Source: Trematomus loennbergii
Taxonomy: Eukaryota; Chordata; Actinopteri; Perciformes; Nototheniidae
Assembly (NCBI GenBank): GCA_012861695.1
Contig: JAAOOA010000060.1
Span: 4,983,683-5,047,682 of the forward strand
DNA: 64,000 nt
Direction: 5' to 3'
This document shows, in pieces, positions 1-11,938 of this stretch. The notes under the pieces are model-generated. The model was not told the DNA's origin. It was given only the letters and a program-made list of their open reading frames with translations, and did not search any database. Position 1 is the stretch's first letter. Every line of letters begins with the position of its first letter. The translations under genes were made by a program, and so were the position numbers.

Positions 1-195
1 CTCCATATCAAATAAACTGCTGTCGGCTGTGCGTGGTGCTGAAAAGCTGGTTCGAGGGGCCCCCATTGAATGTTTGAATGTTTGCCTAGGCCCCCACGGA
101 CTCTAGAATCGGCACTGGCATACGGACACAGAAATACATAAATAAATAAATGTAAGTGACCGTAAATGTAGAATATATGAAATATATATAATAAT

Positions 196-400
196 GTGTG
201 TTCTGTTTTATTTTTGACTTTTATTTATTTATTTATACATTCATTTCCATATTTATTTATGCAATTATTCTTTTATTTATTTATTTGTGTATTTATTTCC
301 ACATTTATTTATTTATGTATTTATTTCCTCATTTATTTATTCCTGTATTTATTCATACATTTATTTAAACATTTATTTATTTATTTATACTTATGTCATG
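196..400. repeat. TTTA-rich low-complexity tract
   Basis: Runs of TTTATTTA units, interrupted by C-containing variants. Reading frames through it give only F/I/Y/L-rich peptides with no domain. It faces a complementary AAAT-rich tract at about 545-740, so the two could pair as an imperfect fold-back. No coding content seen. Confidence 0.85.
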
Positions 401-544
401 TTCCGTCCTCCATACTGGCCAACCTACTTTTACTTAGGTAGCTGCCTACCACCACTAGTTTATAATTGCCTCAGAAAAAGTACTATCACACCAAAGGTCT
501 TCGATCTATCCATGGAGATAAATGTCATAAGTATAAATTAGCAC

Positions 545-740
545 ATGCATAAATACAAATATAAATAAATACAGAAATAGATTCTTAAATAAATACAGAC
601 AATATAAATAATACAGGAATAAATAATAAATAAAAGATAAGAAATCAAATGATAAATATATAGATTATAAACAAAATAAAAGTTGAAAATGAAATAGATA
701 GTAAATATATTAATAAATAAATATATTAAATATACATTAA
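545..740. repeat. AAAT-rich low-complexity tract
   Basis: AAATAAAT-type simple repeat, roughly the reverse complement of the tract at 196-400. A similar short tract recurs at about 2000-2030, suggesting a dispersed AT-rich repeat. Confidence 0.7.
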
Positions 741-3002
741 AGACGTACAAGACTGTGGGGAAATGGATCAGCAAGAGGATGTTGTATTGGTTATCTCTGA
801 AGAATGTAATAGATTGGAAACATGTCAACATTGGACATTGCAGGAAATAGCTAGCACCGTGGCATTAGTGCTACAACATGAAACTGCCTTTAACCCTTTA
901 ACTGCCAGCACCACCATTTGGTAGAGCACATTTTGTGTCTTGATATCTTGTTGAAAAAAAAGAAGAAAAAGTTTAACTCCATCTGATTCAGCCAGCTCTA
1001 CCCTTTGGTTGACATGTTATGCACAATACAACCTCTAGATGTCACTGTGGTTCGAACAGAAAGCCCTTCAGCTAGCTTCTTCTGAGAAAGTTGGCATGCT
1101 AAAAATCACTGCTGAAGAAATCACTCTTTTTGGTGAACTTTTGTAAGGTAACCAGATCATTTTTGACATATTTTAGTGTCAGGGCACTTACTGAACATAA
1201 TTAGATAACTTGATGCACAAAAAAAGTTTTAACAAGGTTGTAATTATTTTTTGGAAAATATGCTCAACCAACCGGTCGAATTGGCCATTTATGGTAAACT
1301 AGCAATATGATTTTTTCAGAGTTTCATAGATGTTTTCCAATAAAATATGGTAAATAAATGGCTAGATTCATGGTAATATTACTAAATCTAGTACTGCCTT
1401 ATGAGTCTCAGAGTGAAAGAGTGATAATAATTTATATAGCAGCTTTCATTCATGGCATTCAGCCCAAAGTTACACACAGATGAGCAAGTTAGGCCAACAC
1501 AGGATATAGACATTTGCTGTTAGGCCAGTGGTTTCTTGATAGGCCAATTCAGCATATACAGTAAGATGAGCAAGTCTTTTTTTATTATGAAAAACACTTT
1601 ACATTACTTTTTTCCATTTTTTTTTTTTTTACAATTATAATTTATTATCTTTTATGAATATATCTGGTTGTATATATTGCTAATTTTCCATAAAAGAAAC
1701 AAATGTATTTGAGTTTGTGTTTTATTTGAGTTTGATGCATACAAGTACTGTATATGATGATTGTTGAAAATGCACTTTTACCATAAAAGGCCAGCTCGAC
1801 CAGTTGGTAGAGGCTCATAAAAACAAAACTGTGTGGTCAGTCAAAAAAAGCAAAATACATTTTCAGGATGCAGAGTAAAAAAACTCATCCATTACTGTGC
1901 CATCCTCCGACCAATCTTTGTCCAGCACACTCCAGACACCTGTATTATTACTGGTTGCCCTCAACGCAATATTGTGCTTCAATTATATTAGCATGCAGAC
2001 ACAGAAATAAATAAATAAGTGTAAGTGAACATTAAAAAACAAAACAAAAATTAAGAATGTTTATAAAAATAAACATTATAAATATCATACATTTCTACAT
2101 GTGTACTGTTAACAAGCATGACGTGCCTTTTTAAGTCTCTGTTAATGATGCCGATACACTATTAAGGGCTTCAAATTCTACAAGTAGCTGTAATGTGTGA
2201 CAGGGCAGGCAGCATCTATATGGCGAGGCACGACTTGTTTTGCTACATGAAATTACCTATAAATCACACCAAGTTGTACTTCCCTGGTTACGGCCCTGAG
2301 TTTTTCCAGCATTTCCACATCTGTGATGTGATCTGTACTCTCTTTGTTTCTATTGTGACTGCACATAATGAGTATATGTTAGATCCCTAGTTTGACTTAA
2401 TGTAGCATGCCTCCCCCCTTTACTGGCCTCAGCAGCCCACTTGAGGTTTGGTTTCTTTTTCCCACATACATAAACGTTTAATATTTGATTTTAAGAACAT
2501 ATTTTAAACACACTTTGTAATAAAGAGACATTTAATTGAATATTTCTTGTTGTTTCCTAACTAACAAATGTATCTTTTTTTTTATCTTATCTTTAATTTA
2601 ATAAAATGTATATTTTGAATCACGTCTCTGTGTGTATTAATAACTTGTTAATTAAGGGATTTGGTAAATGTTAAAGCATTGCCTTGTTTATTTCCTTGGG
2701 TGTAGGTCCCCAGGTCCCTTATGTCCTTAAACTAATTTAATATAAAAATATTTAAACACACCACCCTGCCACACATTATGAACTTTTTAAAGAACTTCCA
2801 TAAACATTCATCTGTTTGCATCTTGCAAATAATTTTCTGTAATATATCGTATTCCATGTACTTGTATACAGACTCTTCTTGCACTATTTCAATTTTATTT
2901 GTATTTACTTGCACATCTCAAAACATTCTCTTGCACTATTGTATCTGTTTTATTTGTTCTATGTCCTATATATTCATGTTGCACTTTGGAGGAGCCTGTG
3001 AC
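741..3002. other. AT-rich intergenic sequence, no gene seen
   Basis: No reading frame with a recognisable domain, no splice-bounded exon series and no terminal repeats with target duplication. Poly-T near 1610-1632 and scattered AATAAA-like strings fit old repeat debris. Confidence 0.6.
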
Positions 3003-3006
3003 TTAA

Positions 3007-3804
3007 AGGGCCCATGTCATGGCCATTTCCACTGATCATAATTCCATTGTTGAGGTCTACTAGAATAGATTTATACTGTGCAATTTTCCAAACTCACATT
3101 GGTTTCTCATACAGCATCTCTGTAAACTACGTGTATTCACTGAATTTCACTCTCTGCCGGCTCGTTGTAGCTCCAATAGCTCCAGCCCCCACCCTCCCTG
3201 GAGCACAGTGTGCTCTGATTGGTCGGGACGTTGTGAATCGCGCTGAGCTCCGTGGAGGTGTTGTTTCCTTGTTTAGGATACACAGCCAAACACAGCCAAA
3301 CTCATCCTGAGCACACACAAACTCACATCCGAAGTAAAAACAATAAGTGTGGCTTGATATTGAGTAAGAAAAAGGTTGATAAACGCTGTGAGAATGGGTC
3401 TGCAGAGAGAATTTCGCCGCGATCCCAACTGTCTGTTATCAGCAGAGCTGCTGCCTGCACATAGAGTGTGTGTGTGAGGAAGTCCGTGGATTGGTCAATT
3501 TGAACCAATCAGCGGGGGCTTAACGTAACGGCTCCGCGGACGTAACGTAACGGCTCCACGGATTGGTCCATTTCGTTCCGGGTACGGCATGACATCATGC
3601 CGTACCCGGAACGAAATGGAAGAATCAAATGGACAATGACGTATCTCCAACGAGGCATTTTGGGGAGGTATTTTCTGTGTTAGAGTTTTACTCGCTACAG
3701 GGTGTACTTTGAGGGTTTTGACTCTGCACACCGTTTACATGCATAAAAACCTTCATAACACACAAGGGGACGGGTAATAACCGGAAAAGCATGACATGGG
3801 CCCT
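3007..3804. mobile_element. Kolobok-like non-autonomous element, copy 1 (798 bp)
   Basis: Perfect 15-bp terminal inverted repeats (AGGGCCCATGTCATG at the left, its complement at the right) are flanked by TTAA at 3003-3006 and 3805-3808. The same ends recur at 6096, 12543 and 49319. The TTAA duplication plus THAP-domain remnants in the longer copies point to the Kolobok superfamily. This copy has no THAP remnant; its interior holds only short spurious frames and a palindromic block near 3570-3620. piggyBac also uses TTAA, but the THAP link favours Kolobok. Confidence 0.8.
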
Positions 3805-4344
3805 TTAAGTTTTTCATTGCCATATCTACACTGTAGCTAATGTGCACATGACAATAAAGCCTTGAAGATATTTCAAGGTTGTAATGAAGAGCTGAGGGGT
3901 CAGCATATGGGGCCTCTAGGTGCTGCAGTAGTGCCCCCTAGTGGCAGCTGTAGCAGGTCAAGCCAAGGACCCTGACCAAATCAAACTTTATTTATATAGC
4001 ACTTTTCAAACATTCCTTTACTGGAACAACCTGATGTGCTTATTCTTGAACACTGCTATAGTTAATGTAAAAGAACAAGACAAGAGAAATGTCTTAAAGA
4101 TATCAGACCCTTTTTATTGTTGCACCATCTCATCTCAGAATACCCATAAATCAATGTGAGACTAACACTGTATCATATCAAAATATCAAAAGGCACATGG
4201 AAAGAATATCCAGTTCAGGAATATTATTCACTGAACTAGAAAGGCTTACTAAAAAAGTATAAATATCATGATTTAAATAAATGAATTGTTTCACTGACTT
4301 ATCTTAAACACATCAAACATATACACTTAATTTTTTTTTATATA

Positions 4345-4520
4345 AGATAAGATAAGATGGACCTTTATTAATCCCGGTGAGGAAATTCAGTAGTTTAACA
4401 GCAACAGGCTAAGAATGAAAAACAGGACAGCGCAGATTTACACAGATTAGAGATTACAATGACATGGTAATAAATACATTAATAATACATTAAAGGTAAT
4501 TACTGCTTCAATGATTTCTT
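4345..4520 (-). mobile_element. LINE 3' end (L2/Rex-like), 5'-truncated
   Basis: Reading the minus strand, an ATTAATAAAGGTCCATC string is followed by TTATC repeats, the same type of tail as the LINE ending at 7199. It lies in the 3' part of the left HMG arm and is absent from the matching place in the right arm (about 25.1-25.2 kb), so it inserted after the arms separated. Confidence 0.6.
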
Positions 4521-5584
4521 AAAGAAGCTATGTTGTTGTCTCTGTGGTGATGTGTAAATTATCACATTAAAAGTGCTTTGTGTGTTATTGTGATTTATTT
4601 ATTAAATGTAGCATCCTGGTTCTGGCTGGAGGAGGCAGCTAGTAGAGCAGCTCGAGGGTCCTCATGTTGATCAGAGGCATGTTCCTCTGTGAAAGCTGCC
4701 CCCCCACACTGCCACAGTCTGACTCGCTGCCTCTGAGTGCTGTCAGACACTGCTTCTTTGCAGGTGCCGACGCTGTAACAAATAAACACTGATCAGTCTT
4801 CTTAAACTTTAAACACTTTGAAAACAAGTTCTTAAATCTGCATTAAACAGAACTTTAATAAGTATAGTCAATCCAAAGAGTTTTCTGGGATTCATTTAGT
4901 AAAGGAACACAATTCAGTCTTTAGTTTAACCCTTGCTCCAGAATATGTTGAACTCGTGTAAATGTCCAATACAAAAGTGTTAAGTTAATTTAACTGTTTG
5001 ATACTGCTTACATCTGTTTATGTGTTTGTAAAATCAATGTGATTTTGGAATCAGTGATCTAATCTCGTCACGTGGTCCAGTGTGGTCACATGTCATCTTG
5101 TTTTCTTCACATTTCACATAAAAACATCGTCTCCTCTTCCTCATCTTCCTGCCCTAAACACCAATAAAAGCTGTATATATGTGTGGGTTACAGTAGAAGA
5201 CTTTTTAAAAGCTTGCCTGTTGAAAATATTTAAGTGTATCTGACTTCAAAATATGGAGCAAACACACTTACCCTCATGCCCAGGATTTCATTCACGGCCG
5301 CTGCCCCCCGTCCTTGGAGTCAACCTCCGCCTTCACGAGGGCCCTCTGCTCCTTCTTGTACAGCATGAAGGCGTTCAGGGGCTTCCCTGACGTACGGCCG
5401 GTTGCTGTCCTGCTGCTCATTATGCCTTCTCTTTCTACGGGAAAAACAAAGAGAAAAATGTATGTTAGAAAGGAACTTTAGTATAAATATAGAACATATA
5501 TGTTGTTACATGAAACCCCTTTAAAATACATGTATTATAATAAAGTTCATGTAGGCATTTGCTGGATAACACTGATGCTCTCTT

Positions 5585-7199
5585 CAGGAAGGGACAGAGA
5601 TGTTCTTCCTGAGGAGGCTCAGGTCATTCAACGTGTGCACGAGGCTGCTGCAGATGTTCTAGCAGTCTGTGGTGGCCAGTGGCTCTTCTTTGCCGTGGTG
5701 TGCTGGAGGGGAAACAAAAACACTAGGGACACTGGCAGGCTGAACAAGCTCGTGAGGAAGGCTAGCTCTGTAGTTGGAGTACAACTGGACAATCTGGAGG
5801 AGGGGGCAGAGGGGAGGACGAGGAGGAAGCTGGACTGCATCCTGGAGAACCACTCCCACCCCCTCCATGCAGAGTTAGTGAAGATGAGGAGTACGTTCAG
5901 CCACAGACTCATCCCTCCACGACACAGCACCAAGCGCCTCGGACAGTCCTTTGTGCCGGTAGCCATCACGCTGCACAACAAGGGCCAAACCCTGTAACCC
6001 GCAAATAGTAACCAGGACTGTTCAAACATAAAACCTGCACTGTTTTACAAGACTTTAACTTGCAGTCACATCTGACCACTTATGTAAATATTTAAAGGTC
6101 CCATGTCATGGCCATTTCTACTGATCATAATTCCATTGTTGAGGTCTACTAGAATAGATTTATACTGTGCAATTTTCCAAAATCACATTGGTTTCTCATA
6201 CAGCATCTCTGTATAGTATGTGTATTCACCGCTATTCACTCTCTGTCCTAAACGGCTTGTTGGAGCTCCTGCCCCCCCCTCCCTGTGAGCCCAGTGTGCT
6301 CTGATTGGTCGGGAAGTTGCGAGGCTCGTTGCTGCGATCTGCTGCGAGGAGCGGACAGGTTTCCGGGTCGGCGATACAGCGAGAACAAGCGAAACTCATC
6401 CTGAGCACACACAAACACTCACAGCCGAAGTAAAAAACAATAAGTGTGGCTTGATATTGAGTAAGAAAAAGGTTTATAACGCTGTGAGAATGGGTCTGCG
6501 GAGAGCATTTCTCCGCGATCCCAACTTAGCAGCCCGAAAAATGTTTAACCATTTAAACAGTCGTGGTAGATACCTTGTTTGTTTTAAACATCATAAATAC
6601 ACAAACAACAATGAATACTTACAGGTTGTGTACCCGAATCTCCCGCTGGTCCAAACAAAGTAGGAACAGCATCGTTCTTCAGTGCCCTACGCTGTGCATA
6701 TCCGGCATGAATCGCTGAAAGGTTTGGGAAGCTTCGTTTCATGAAATGCTGGCAGAGGGTGTGGCCTCTGGGTATCCCCACGTCAGAGTACCCAGGAAGT
6801 AAACATTGGAAAATGAGAAATCTCCAACGAGGCGTTTTGGGGAGGTCTTTTCTGTGTTAGAGTTTTACTCGCTATAGGGTGTACTTTGAGGGTTTTTGAC
6901 TCTGCAGACCGTTTACATGCAAAAAACCTTCATAACACACAAGGGGACGGGTAATAACCGGAAAAGCATGACATGGGACCTTTAACATGTTCATACAAAT
7001 GCTCAACTTTTTACTGTCATATCTTGTTTCAATAGTTACTTTATCACTTTTGCTGTATTATTATTTTAATTTGTATTATATTTATCTTTATTTTGAACTT
7101 GTGTGAATCCTGTTTTTCATTCTGACACTGTTGCTGCTACAAACGCCTGAATTTCCCCAAGGAGATAAATAAAGTTCCATCTCATCTTATCTTATCTCA
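5585..7199 (+). mobile_element. L2/Rex-like LINE, 5'-truncated, with a nested Kolobok-like element
   Basis: The frame from about 5590 to 5997 encodes the C-terminal part of a non-LTR reverse transcriptase ORF. Motifs are FFLRRLRSFN, then, after a frame change near 5670, LFFAVVCW, KLVRKASSVVG, and a final SFVPVAI block ending at TAA 5995-5997. An in-frame TAG follows LLQMF. The 3' UTR resumes after the nested element at 6986 and ends in AATAAAGTTCCATC plus TTATC units. It lies in intron 3 of the left HMG pseudogene. The right arm retains the empty site (near 23245), which defines both ends. Most of the RT and any endonuclease are missing. Confidence 0.8.
6096..6981 (-). mobile_element. Kolobok-like element, copy 2 (886 bp), with THAP remnant
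   Basis: Ends are AGGTCCCATGTCATG and its complement, flanked by TTAA at 6092-6095 and 6982-6985, inside the 3' UTR of the LINE. On the minus strand at about 6624-6745 a reading frame matches the C-terminal half of a THAP domain: CQHF, then ESF-like and AGYAQ, then LKNDAVPTLFGP, ending at a GTAAGT donor. The N-terminal half of the domain is gone. Confidence 0.8.
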
Positions 7200-8060
7200 A
7201 ATGACTGCTTAAATCAAACAGATAGAGGATTCTGGTTTGATAATGAGTCTGGCTCATGTACAGTATGACCACAGATCATAAAAGTTTAAAAAGAAAGAAA
7301 ACTTACTTTGAGTTGTAGCTTAGTGACGGAGCAGCAGGGACGGGAGGAGGGAAGTAGGGAGGAGGGACCTCTGCAGGTAGCACCTGGTACAACTCCTGTC
7401 CATTACTACACAAATACAGGAGGACGGATACACACATTAGATAATAGAAAGAGTGTGTGATGATACAAGCAGACTATCATTGGCACTTTGTTCGTTAACA
7501 TTATTGTGTGTGTTACTTACATACTCCCTACACACCGAAGGCGCGCGCTGGCCAACGAGCTCCACTGTTGGATCCATATTGATCATGTTGGTCTGTTGAG
7601 AGATATATATTTTTGATTGCTCTACTGAATATTGTTTTGATTTATCGGTGGTTGCTTTGGTCTTTAAGACATTGGAAATAGTGAAACATCTTATCTTATG
7701 AACCTTTCAGACGAATTTGGATTTTCTCAAGTTACATTTAAAACAAAGTAAGCAGGGTCTTACTGGCTGTGGAGCGGAGGAGGAGGGGCAGGAGGAGGCA
7801 GGAGGGGGAGGTCCTCTCCACCCTATGCCTCCTCTTGTCTCCATGAGCGTAGAGAGCATCTCAGCCGGAGACATCTCTGAAAGAATCCACTCCAACTCTG
7901 CAGAGCGATCCATCATGTTTACTGTTAAAGAGAGAAACACTATAAATTATACTCTTTAAAGGTAAAAGGTTTTTTTGTTCACCATATTTATCTCAGCTAT
8001 ATTTACTTTGCAGGTATGGATTTCTTAAACAAAATATCTGATCGAATAGGAAAATGCAGA

Positions 8061-8889
8061 TTAATGTCATACACACACAACTATAGCTGTTGAATCTTAA
8101 AAGAAAGTGAATAATATTAAGTATAATAGGAGAAATATGTCAGATTTAAACAGCAACATGCTTTAGATTAATATGTATCTAACGTAGCTGTGTGTATGTT
8201 AGCTAATTATCACAGCTAGCATTACCATTGGTGTACTTATCTGTCACTGAATGTACAATTACTTCAGTTTATATTACTTAAAATATAGTAGCTTAAATAG
8301 TTACCTATAAGCTACTCCTTGTACTTATTAAAGGTTTGTTTTTTTACTTTGTGTTTCTGCTGCTGTTCTCCTTGAGAGTCTGAAGTGTAATGAAGTGTTT
8401 CTGCTCTCAGTCTTAGTTAGGTAGTTTTGACCGTTCTAAATTATGGCTGACAGGCCGTCAGCATGTGGAAGTTTCCACAGACCACAGATACTGTAGTTCT
8501 GTGGAGAGAGAGAGAGGCAAGGTTAAGATAATAATACTCACTCTATTTAATTCTGTATTGACAAAGCTGCAACTAAAAATAAAGCGTTTTATTATTTATT
8601 AAACTGCCAGTCTATTAATCTGCCGGTCTTGATAGATTGACTGACGCTTTGGACTTAAAGACATTATTTATTAGTGAAAAATATTCACTAATTAACCTTT
8701 CGGACTAATTTAGAGCATTGTAAGGTGTTCTGGGTTTCCTGAAAGAATATTAAATGCATTATTATTATTGTTGTTGTTGTTTTTTTAATGTGTATTATTA
8801 TTGTTACTGTAATTGTTATTATGTTTTTGTATTATTTTAATTTTGTGTATTATTATTTTACCTTAATTGTCACTTTACTGTTGTTCTGA
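8061..8889. other. Non-coding stretch, nothing recognised
   Basis: AT-rich, with short T-runs and GA microsatellite at about 8505-8515. No domain-bearing frame and no clear element end. Similarity between the HMG arms stops near its left edge. Confidence 0.5.
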
Positions 8890-8892
8890 CTT

Positions 8893-9030
8893 ATTTGAGG
8901 GGACAGTAGTACTTGAGTAAATGTACGTACTATGTTCTGACTGTATTTGTGGGGACAGCAGTACTTGAATAAATGTACGTACTATGTTCTGACTGTATTT
9001 GTGGGGACAGCAGTACTTGAATAAATGTAC
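8893..9030. repeat. 52-bp tandem repeat, about 2.7 copies
   Basis: GGGGACAG recurs at 8899, 8951 and 9003, exactly 52 bp apart, with the intervening sequence nearly identical. Each unit contains GTACTTGAGTAAATGTAC, resembling the ends of the hAT-like MITE seen at 39-46 kb and 55 kb. Confidence 0.85.
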
Positions 9031-9065
9031 TTAGTTACTGTTGTTCTCACTTCACTGTATTTTGG

Positions 9066-9250
9066 GGCTTTCACACCAACGCGGTTCCAGGGCCGGTTCA
9101 GAGCTAGAACCTGAAAAGCACCGGTTTTTCCTGTTCACACCGCAGCGGAGCCACCTCTAAGCTCCGGAATCCGGTTAGTTTCAAGCACCAACAAATTGTC
9201 GGTCTAGTAGAGCATACGTCACGCTTACGTCGGAGAGGGGCGAGATTAAC
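9066..9250. mobile_element. Possible Harbinger/hAT-like element end
   Basis: GGGGCTTTCACACC followed by GC-rich sequence resembles the GGCGCTTTCACACC end seen in reverse at 52799-52812. I could not find the partner end or a target duplication, so this is a weak call. Confidence 0.35.
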
Positions 9251-10004
9251 CTGAGCTAACAGTTAAAGGCGAGTACGGCAAATAAAGTTGTAACAAGCAG
9301 TAGTGCTGAGCAAAGTGATTAGAAGGCAACCACACACTTGTAAAAAAAACTTTATAAAGTCAGGCAACACTAACCAGGCTCGTGTGATTCTGTTTTTTGT
9401 ACCTTACTTTGACCATCCGTTCGCTGTTATTGATCATTGTGGAGAGCAGGCAGACGTTTTGTTTTGTATTATAGCAGCTATCGGATGGAATCAATACACG
9501 GGCTGCACAGGTTGTCATGTCCGACTATCACAAGTAGAATCATAATGAAAATACGCTGGTAAAATGTGCCTGTAGAAAACGGCTTATGCCACAATAGGAT
9601 AGCAACAACAAGTAGTCAAGATAGTCAGTTTAGCTTCGGTTGCTATGCTAACATCACCCATTTTATACCAGAGAAACTTTAATAACAGCGTTTGATGCCA
9701 AACAGCGTCAATTCAGACTGAAACACATTCACTTATGGGGAATTGGGGATATATATCAGCTGCTTGTGTGACAGTCAGACAGTGAATACTTTACAGCGGC
9801 CGCTGCCGTGTGAGCTAACCCGGAGCTAACGGGAGAATAAACTCCCGTGGAAGAGCAGCACTGCAGCGGTCGGTAAATGCTGCTGAAACACATTAATAAA
9901 CAATGAACCACGGCACTCTGGAGAAAAGTATAAGGTTGGAGAAGTCGTTATTTAATTTAATCTGGCTTCGTATGATTAAAAGCAACACGACCCTTACCAA
10001 AAAA
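9251..10004. other. Non-coding stretch, nothing recognised
   Basis: No motif-bearing frame. The 80-residue frame at 9303-9545 has no recognisable domain and no flanking splice sites that would support it. Confidence 0.45.
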
Positions 10005-10335
10005 CACTATAGTATTACTATTAAGAATTACTATAGAAATACCACAAAAAAACTATCAGTATTATTATAGTAATTCTATGTTTTTTGGAACACACTATAG
10101 AGAATTACTTTAGTAAAACTATAGAGTTGGCTATGGTGATCTTATAGTGAAGTTACAGTTATACTATAGTGTTTGTATGGTATGACTATAGTGTTTCCTG
10201 TAGTATTTCTATGGTTTTTCGGCCACTATAGGAAATTACTATAGTTATACTATAGAGTTGTATGTCGTATCACTATAGTGTTTTCTATATTATTTCTATG
10301 GTTTTTTGGAACACACTATAGAAAATTACTATAGT
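10005..10335. repeat. CTATAG-rich degenerate repeat array (left)
   Basis: Many ACTATAG, CTATAGTAA and TTTCTATGG-type units on both strands. A related array lies at 20655-21030. The two lie roughly symmetrically between the HMG arms. They are probably terminal or subterminal repeats of a family of MITEs, but the unit is too degenerate to delimit by eye. Confidence 0.7.
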
Positions 10336-10671
10336 AACGGAGCGTCCACACAGCAGCGTTAAATTGATTTTTTGCGAGCAACGCGACCAACAACCAATCA
10401 CATGAATCTCCCGCCCCCGACATACAAAGCAAAAAAGGCCGAAGTAAACTGGATATAAACTCCCCAAACAGGCGAAAACCTACCACTGTTTCTGCCACCT
10501 CCCTCCATGCCTGGCTCCTCCGGTTTGTATCCTGGTAGGTAAATAGGGACTGGTCATAAAGCACCGGGTGATTCCCTACCGCTAACTAGAAAGACTACAA
10601 ATCCCAGAGTCGCGTAAGTGATGTCACAATTGTTTTCCTCCACTAAAATAGAGATAGCTAAGATAAGATAA

Positions 10672-10702
10672 CGCCATATAGATAGAATCTATCTATATGG
10701 CG
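10672..10702. repeat. Perfect 31-bp palindrome
   Basis: Fifteen-base arms (CGCCATATAGATAGA and its complement) flank a single A. The palindrome is bracketed by direct copies of GCTAAGATAAGATAAC at about 10657 and 10706. It lies 28 bp before the THAP-like start codon. It could be a cruciform, a binding site or a relic of element excision. Confidence 0.9.
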
Positions 10703-10730
10703 CTGGCTAAGATAAGATAACTTTAACAAG

Positions 10731-10833
10731 ATGCCTGTGTGCTTAGTACCAGGTTGTTATCATACCAGCAATGGGTCTTGCTCGTTCTTTCGCTTCCCGT
10801 CTGATGAAAGGACCAGGAGTGGCTTGATCAAGT
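10731..10833 (+). pseudogene. THAP-domain N-terminal exon fragment
   Basis: An ATG at 10731 opens a frame with the opening of a THAP zinc finger: MPVC, then C after four residues, then FFRFPSDERTR. The position of the conserved Trp holds Gly (RSGLIKL). The frame meets TAG at about 10849. A possible donor (GTTAGC) follows ATCAA at 10833. The second half of the domain was not found downstream. Likely a transposon-derived THAP exon, distinct in sequence from the Kolobok-like copies here. Confidence 0.6.
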
Positions 10834-10999
10834 TAGCTACCTAGCTAGTAGCTAGCACGTTAGTTAGCATTACAGCCTTGTCATTTTTATTAGCCTTAAC
10901 ATGAAGTAACATTAAGTAACCCAAAATGTTAAACAGTAAGAGTAGTAGTCATATTTCGTGAACCCTTTGAAGAGTACTGTCACCGGTGTGGTCATTCTA

Positions 11000-11784
11000 T
11001 AATACACAATTTAAGCCCGGGGGAGAAATGCTAACGCTAACGCTAGCGATCTTTTCTACTTCATGCTATCTGCACAAATGGTTGACATTAAACATTAAAA
11101 CGACCAGGCAGTTCAGAGAGAATCAAAGGAAGGCAGGCAGGCAGCTTTGCATGATATTCTTCAGGACGTGTTTCATTGTGGTGATAGTGAGGGTAGTCAA
11201 TCGTTTTGTTGACAAGACAGTAGTGACGGCCATCTTGGTGACGTGTATTGTTGACCAGAGATGTAGTTCATTGAGCGTTTCACACAAACAAATGTGTTAC
11301 TTCACAGTTTTAGGACACATTTTTTTTTTTTTGACTTGCAAAATTATCTTTTAAATTGACAAACATATGTGTAATTCGTGGCACAATTCAAACGGGATCG
11401 AAAGATAATCTTTCTCTCTCCATTGACTTCAATACATAATTTTTCCGAAATAAGGTCCCATGGAGGTCCACCGGAAGGGGAGGGACTTCGCCACTCTATA
11501 GTATATCTATAGTTAATTAGCTTTAATAATGATGTAGTCATCCCTATAGTAAGTATGGTATCAACAAATAAAAGTTAGCAAACAGAGCAGTTTCAATTTG
11601 AAAGATAGGGACTTTATTAACAAAATAAAATACTTTGTTCACAGAATATGAATATGAATAACTTAAATGTCAAAAATTGACAAGAACAATTTCAGGCCCG
11701 AAACAGAAATGGTTGGGCAATGAAATTAAGGGAAAAAGTGTCCCAACCCCTATATATAAACACATTTCACATTCATATACTTAC
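11000..11784. other. Non-coding stretch with transposon debris
   Basis: Includes a T-run at 11320-11331 and CTATAG-type units near 11495-11515 like the array at 10.0 kb. No supported gene. Confidence 0.5.
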
Positions 11785-11938
11785 AACCCATGCCTCTCTA
11801 CCAAGTTAGAGATGCAAACTTTGACAAGTTTGAGCCTGGTCTTCTCGGTAAGAATGCCATTAGTTTGCAGTTCATCAAATACTTCTGGAATGTTCTTCGA
11901 TCAGTTAGGCCATTCAGAAGAACTGGTTCTTGTGTAGG
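11785..11938 (-). pseudogene. Splice-bounded exon remnant of unknown family
   Basis: On the minus strand a pyrimidine-rich tract ending in CAG is followed by 154 bp ending at a strong donor (GTAAGT). In the frame ending LVERHG the exon reads FDELQTNGILTEKTRLKLV and on to the donor, a plausible helical protein segment. One in-frame TGA lies upstream of it. I do not recognise the family with confidence, and adjoining exons were not found. The alternative frame open through the region lacks this character. Confidence 0.35.

Larger units (their letters stand above)
4050..8060 (-). pseudogene. TCF/LEF-like HMG-box gene, decayed copy in the left arm of an inverted duplication
   Basis: Minus-strand exons can be followed by splice sites: exon 1 (7764-7916, starts MMDR, donor GTAAGA), exon 2 (7521-7592), exon 3 (7307-7405, proline-rich, ends YNSK), exon 4 (5272-5434, first half of the HMG box), an arginine-rich exon near 5120-5155 and a last exon (4639-4772, SAPAKKQ). 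The HMG motif KPLNAF followed by MLY is typical of the LEF/TCF group. Lesions: one extra G in exon 4 just before the box, a G-run length change later in that exon, no counterpart of the exon encoding the second half of the box, and exon 2 to exon 3 do not join in frame. No beta-catenin-binding region was seen. A LINE with a nested Kolobok-like element sits between exons 3 and 4. The plus-strand copy at 22.3-25.4 kb allows exon-by-exon comparison. Confidence 0.75.

Noticed and set aside
196..541. Two overlapping F/Y/I-rich frames resembling membrane peptides
   Set aside because: Translation of the TTTA low-complexity tract; composition explains it fully.
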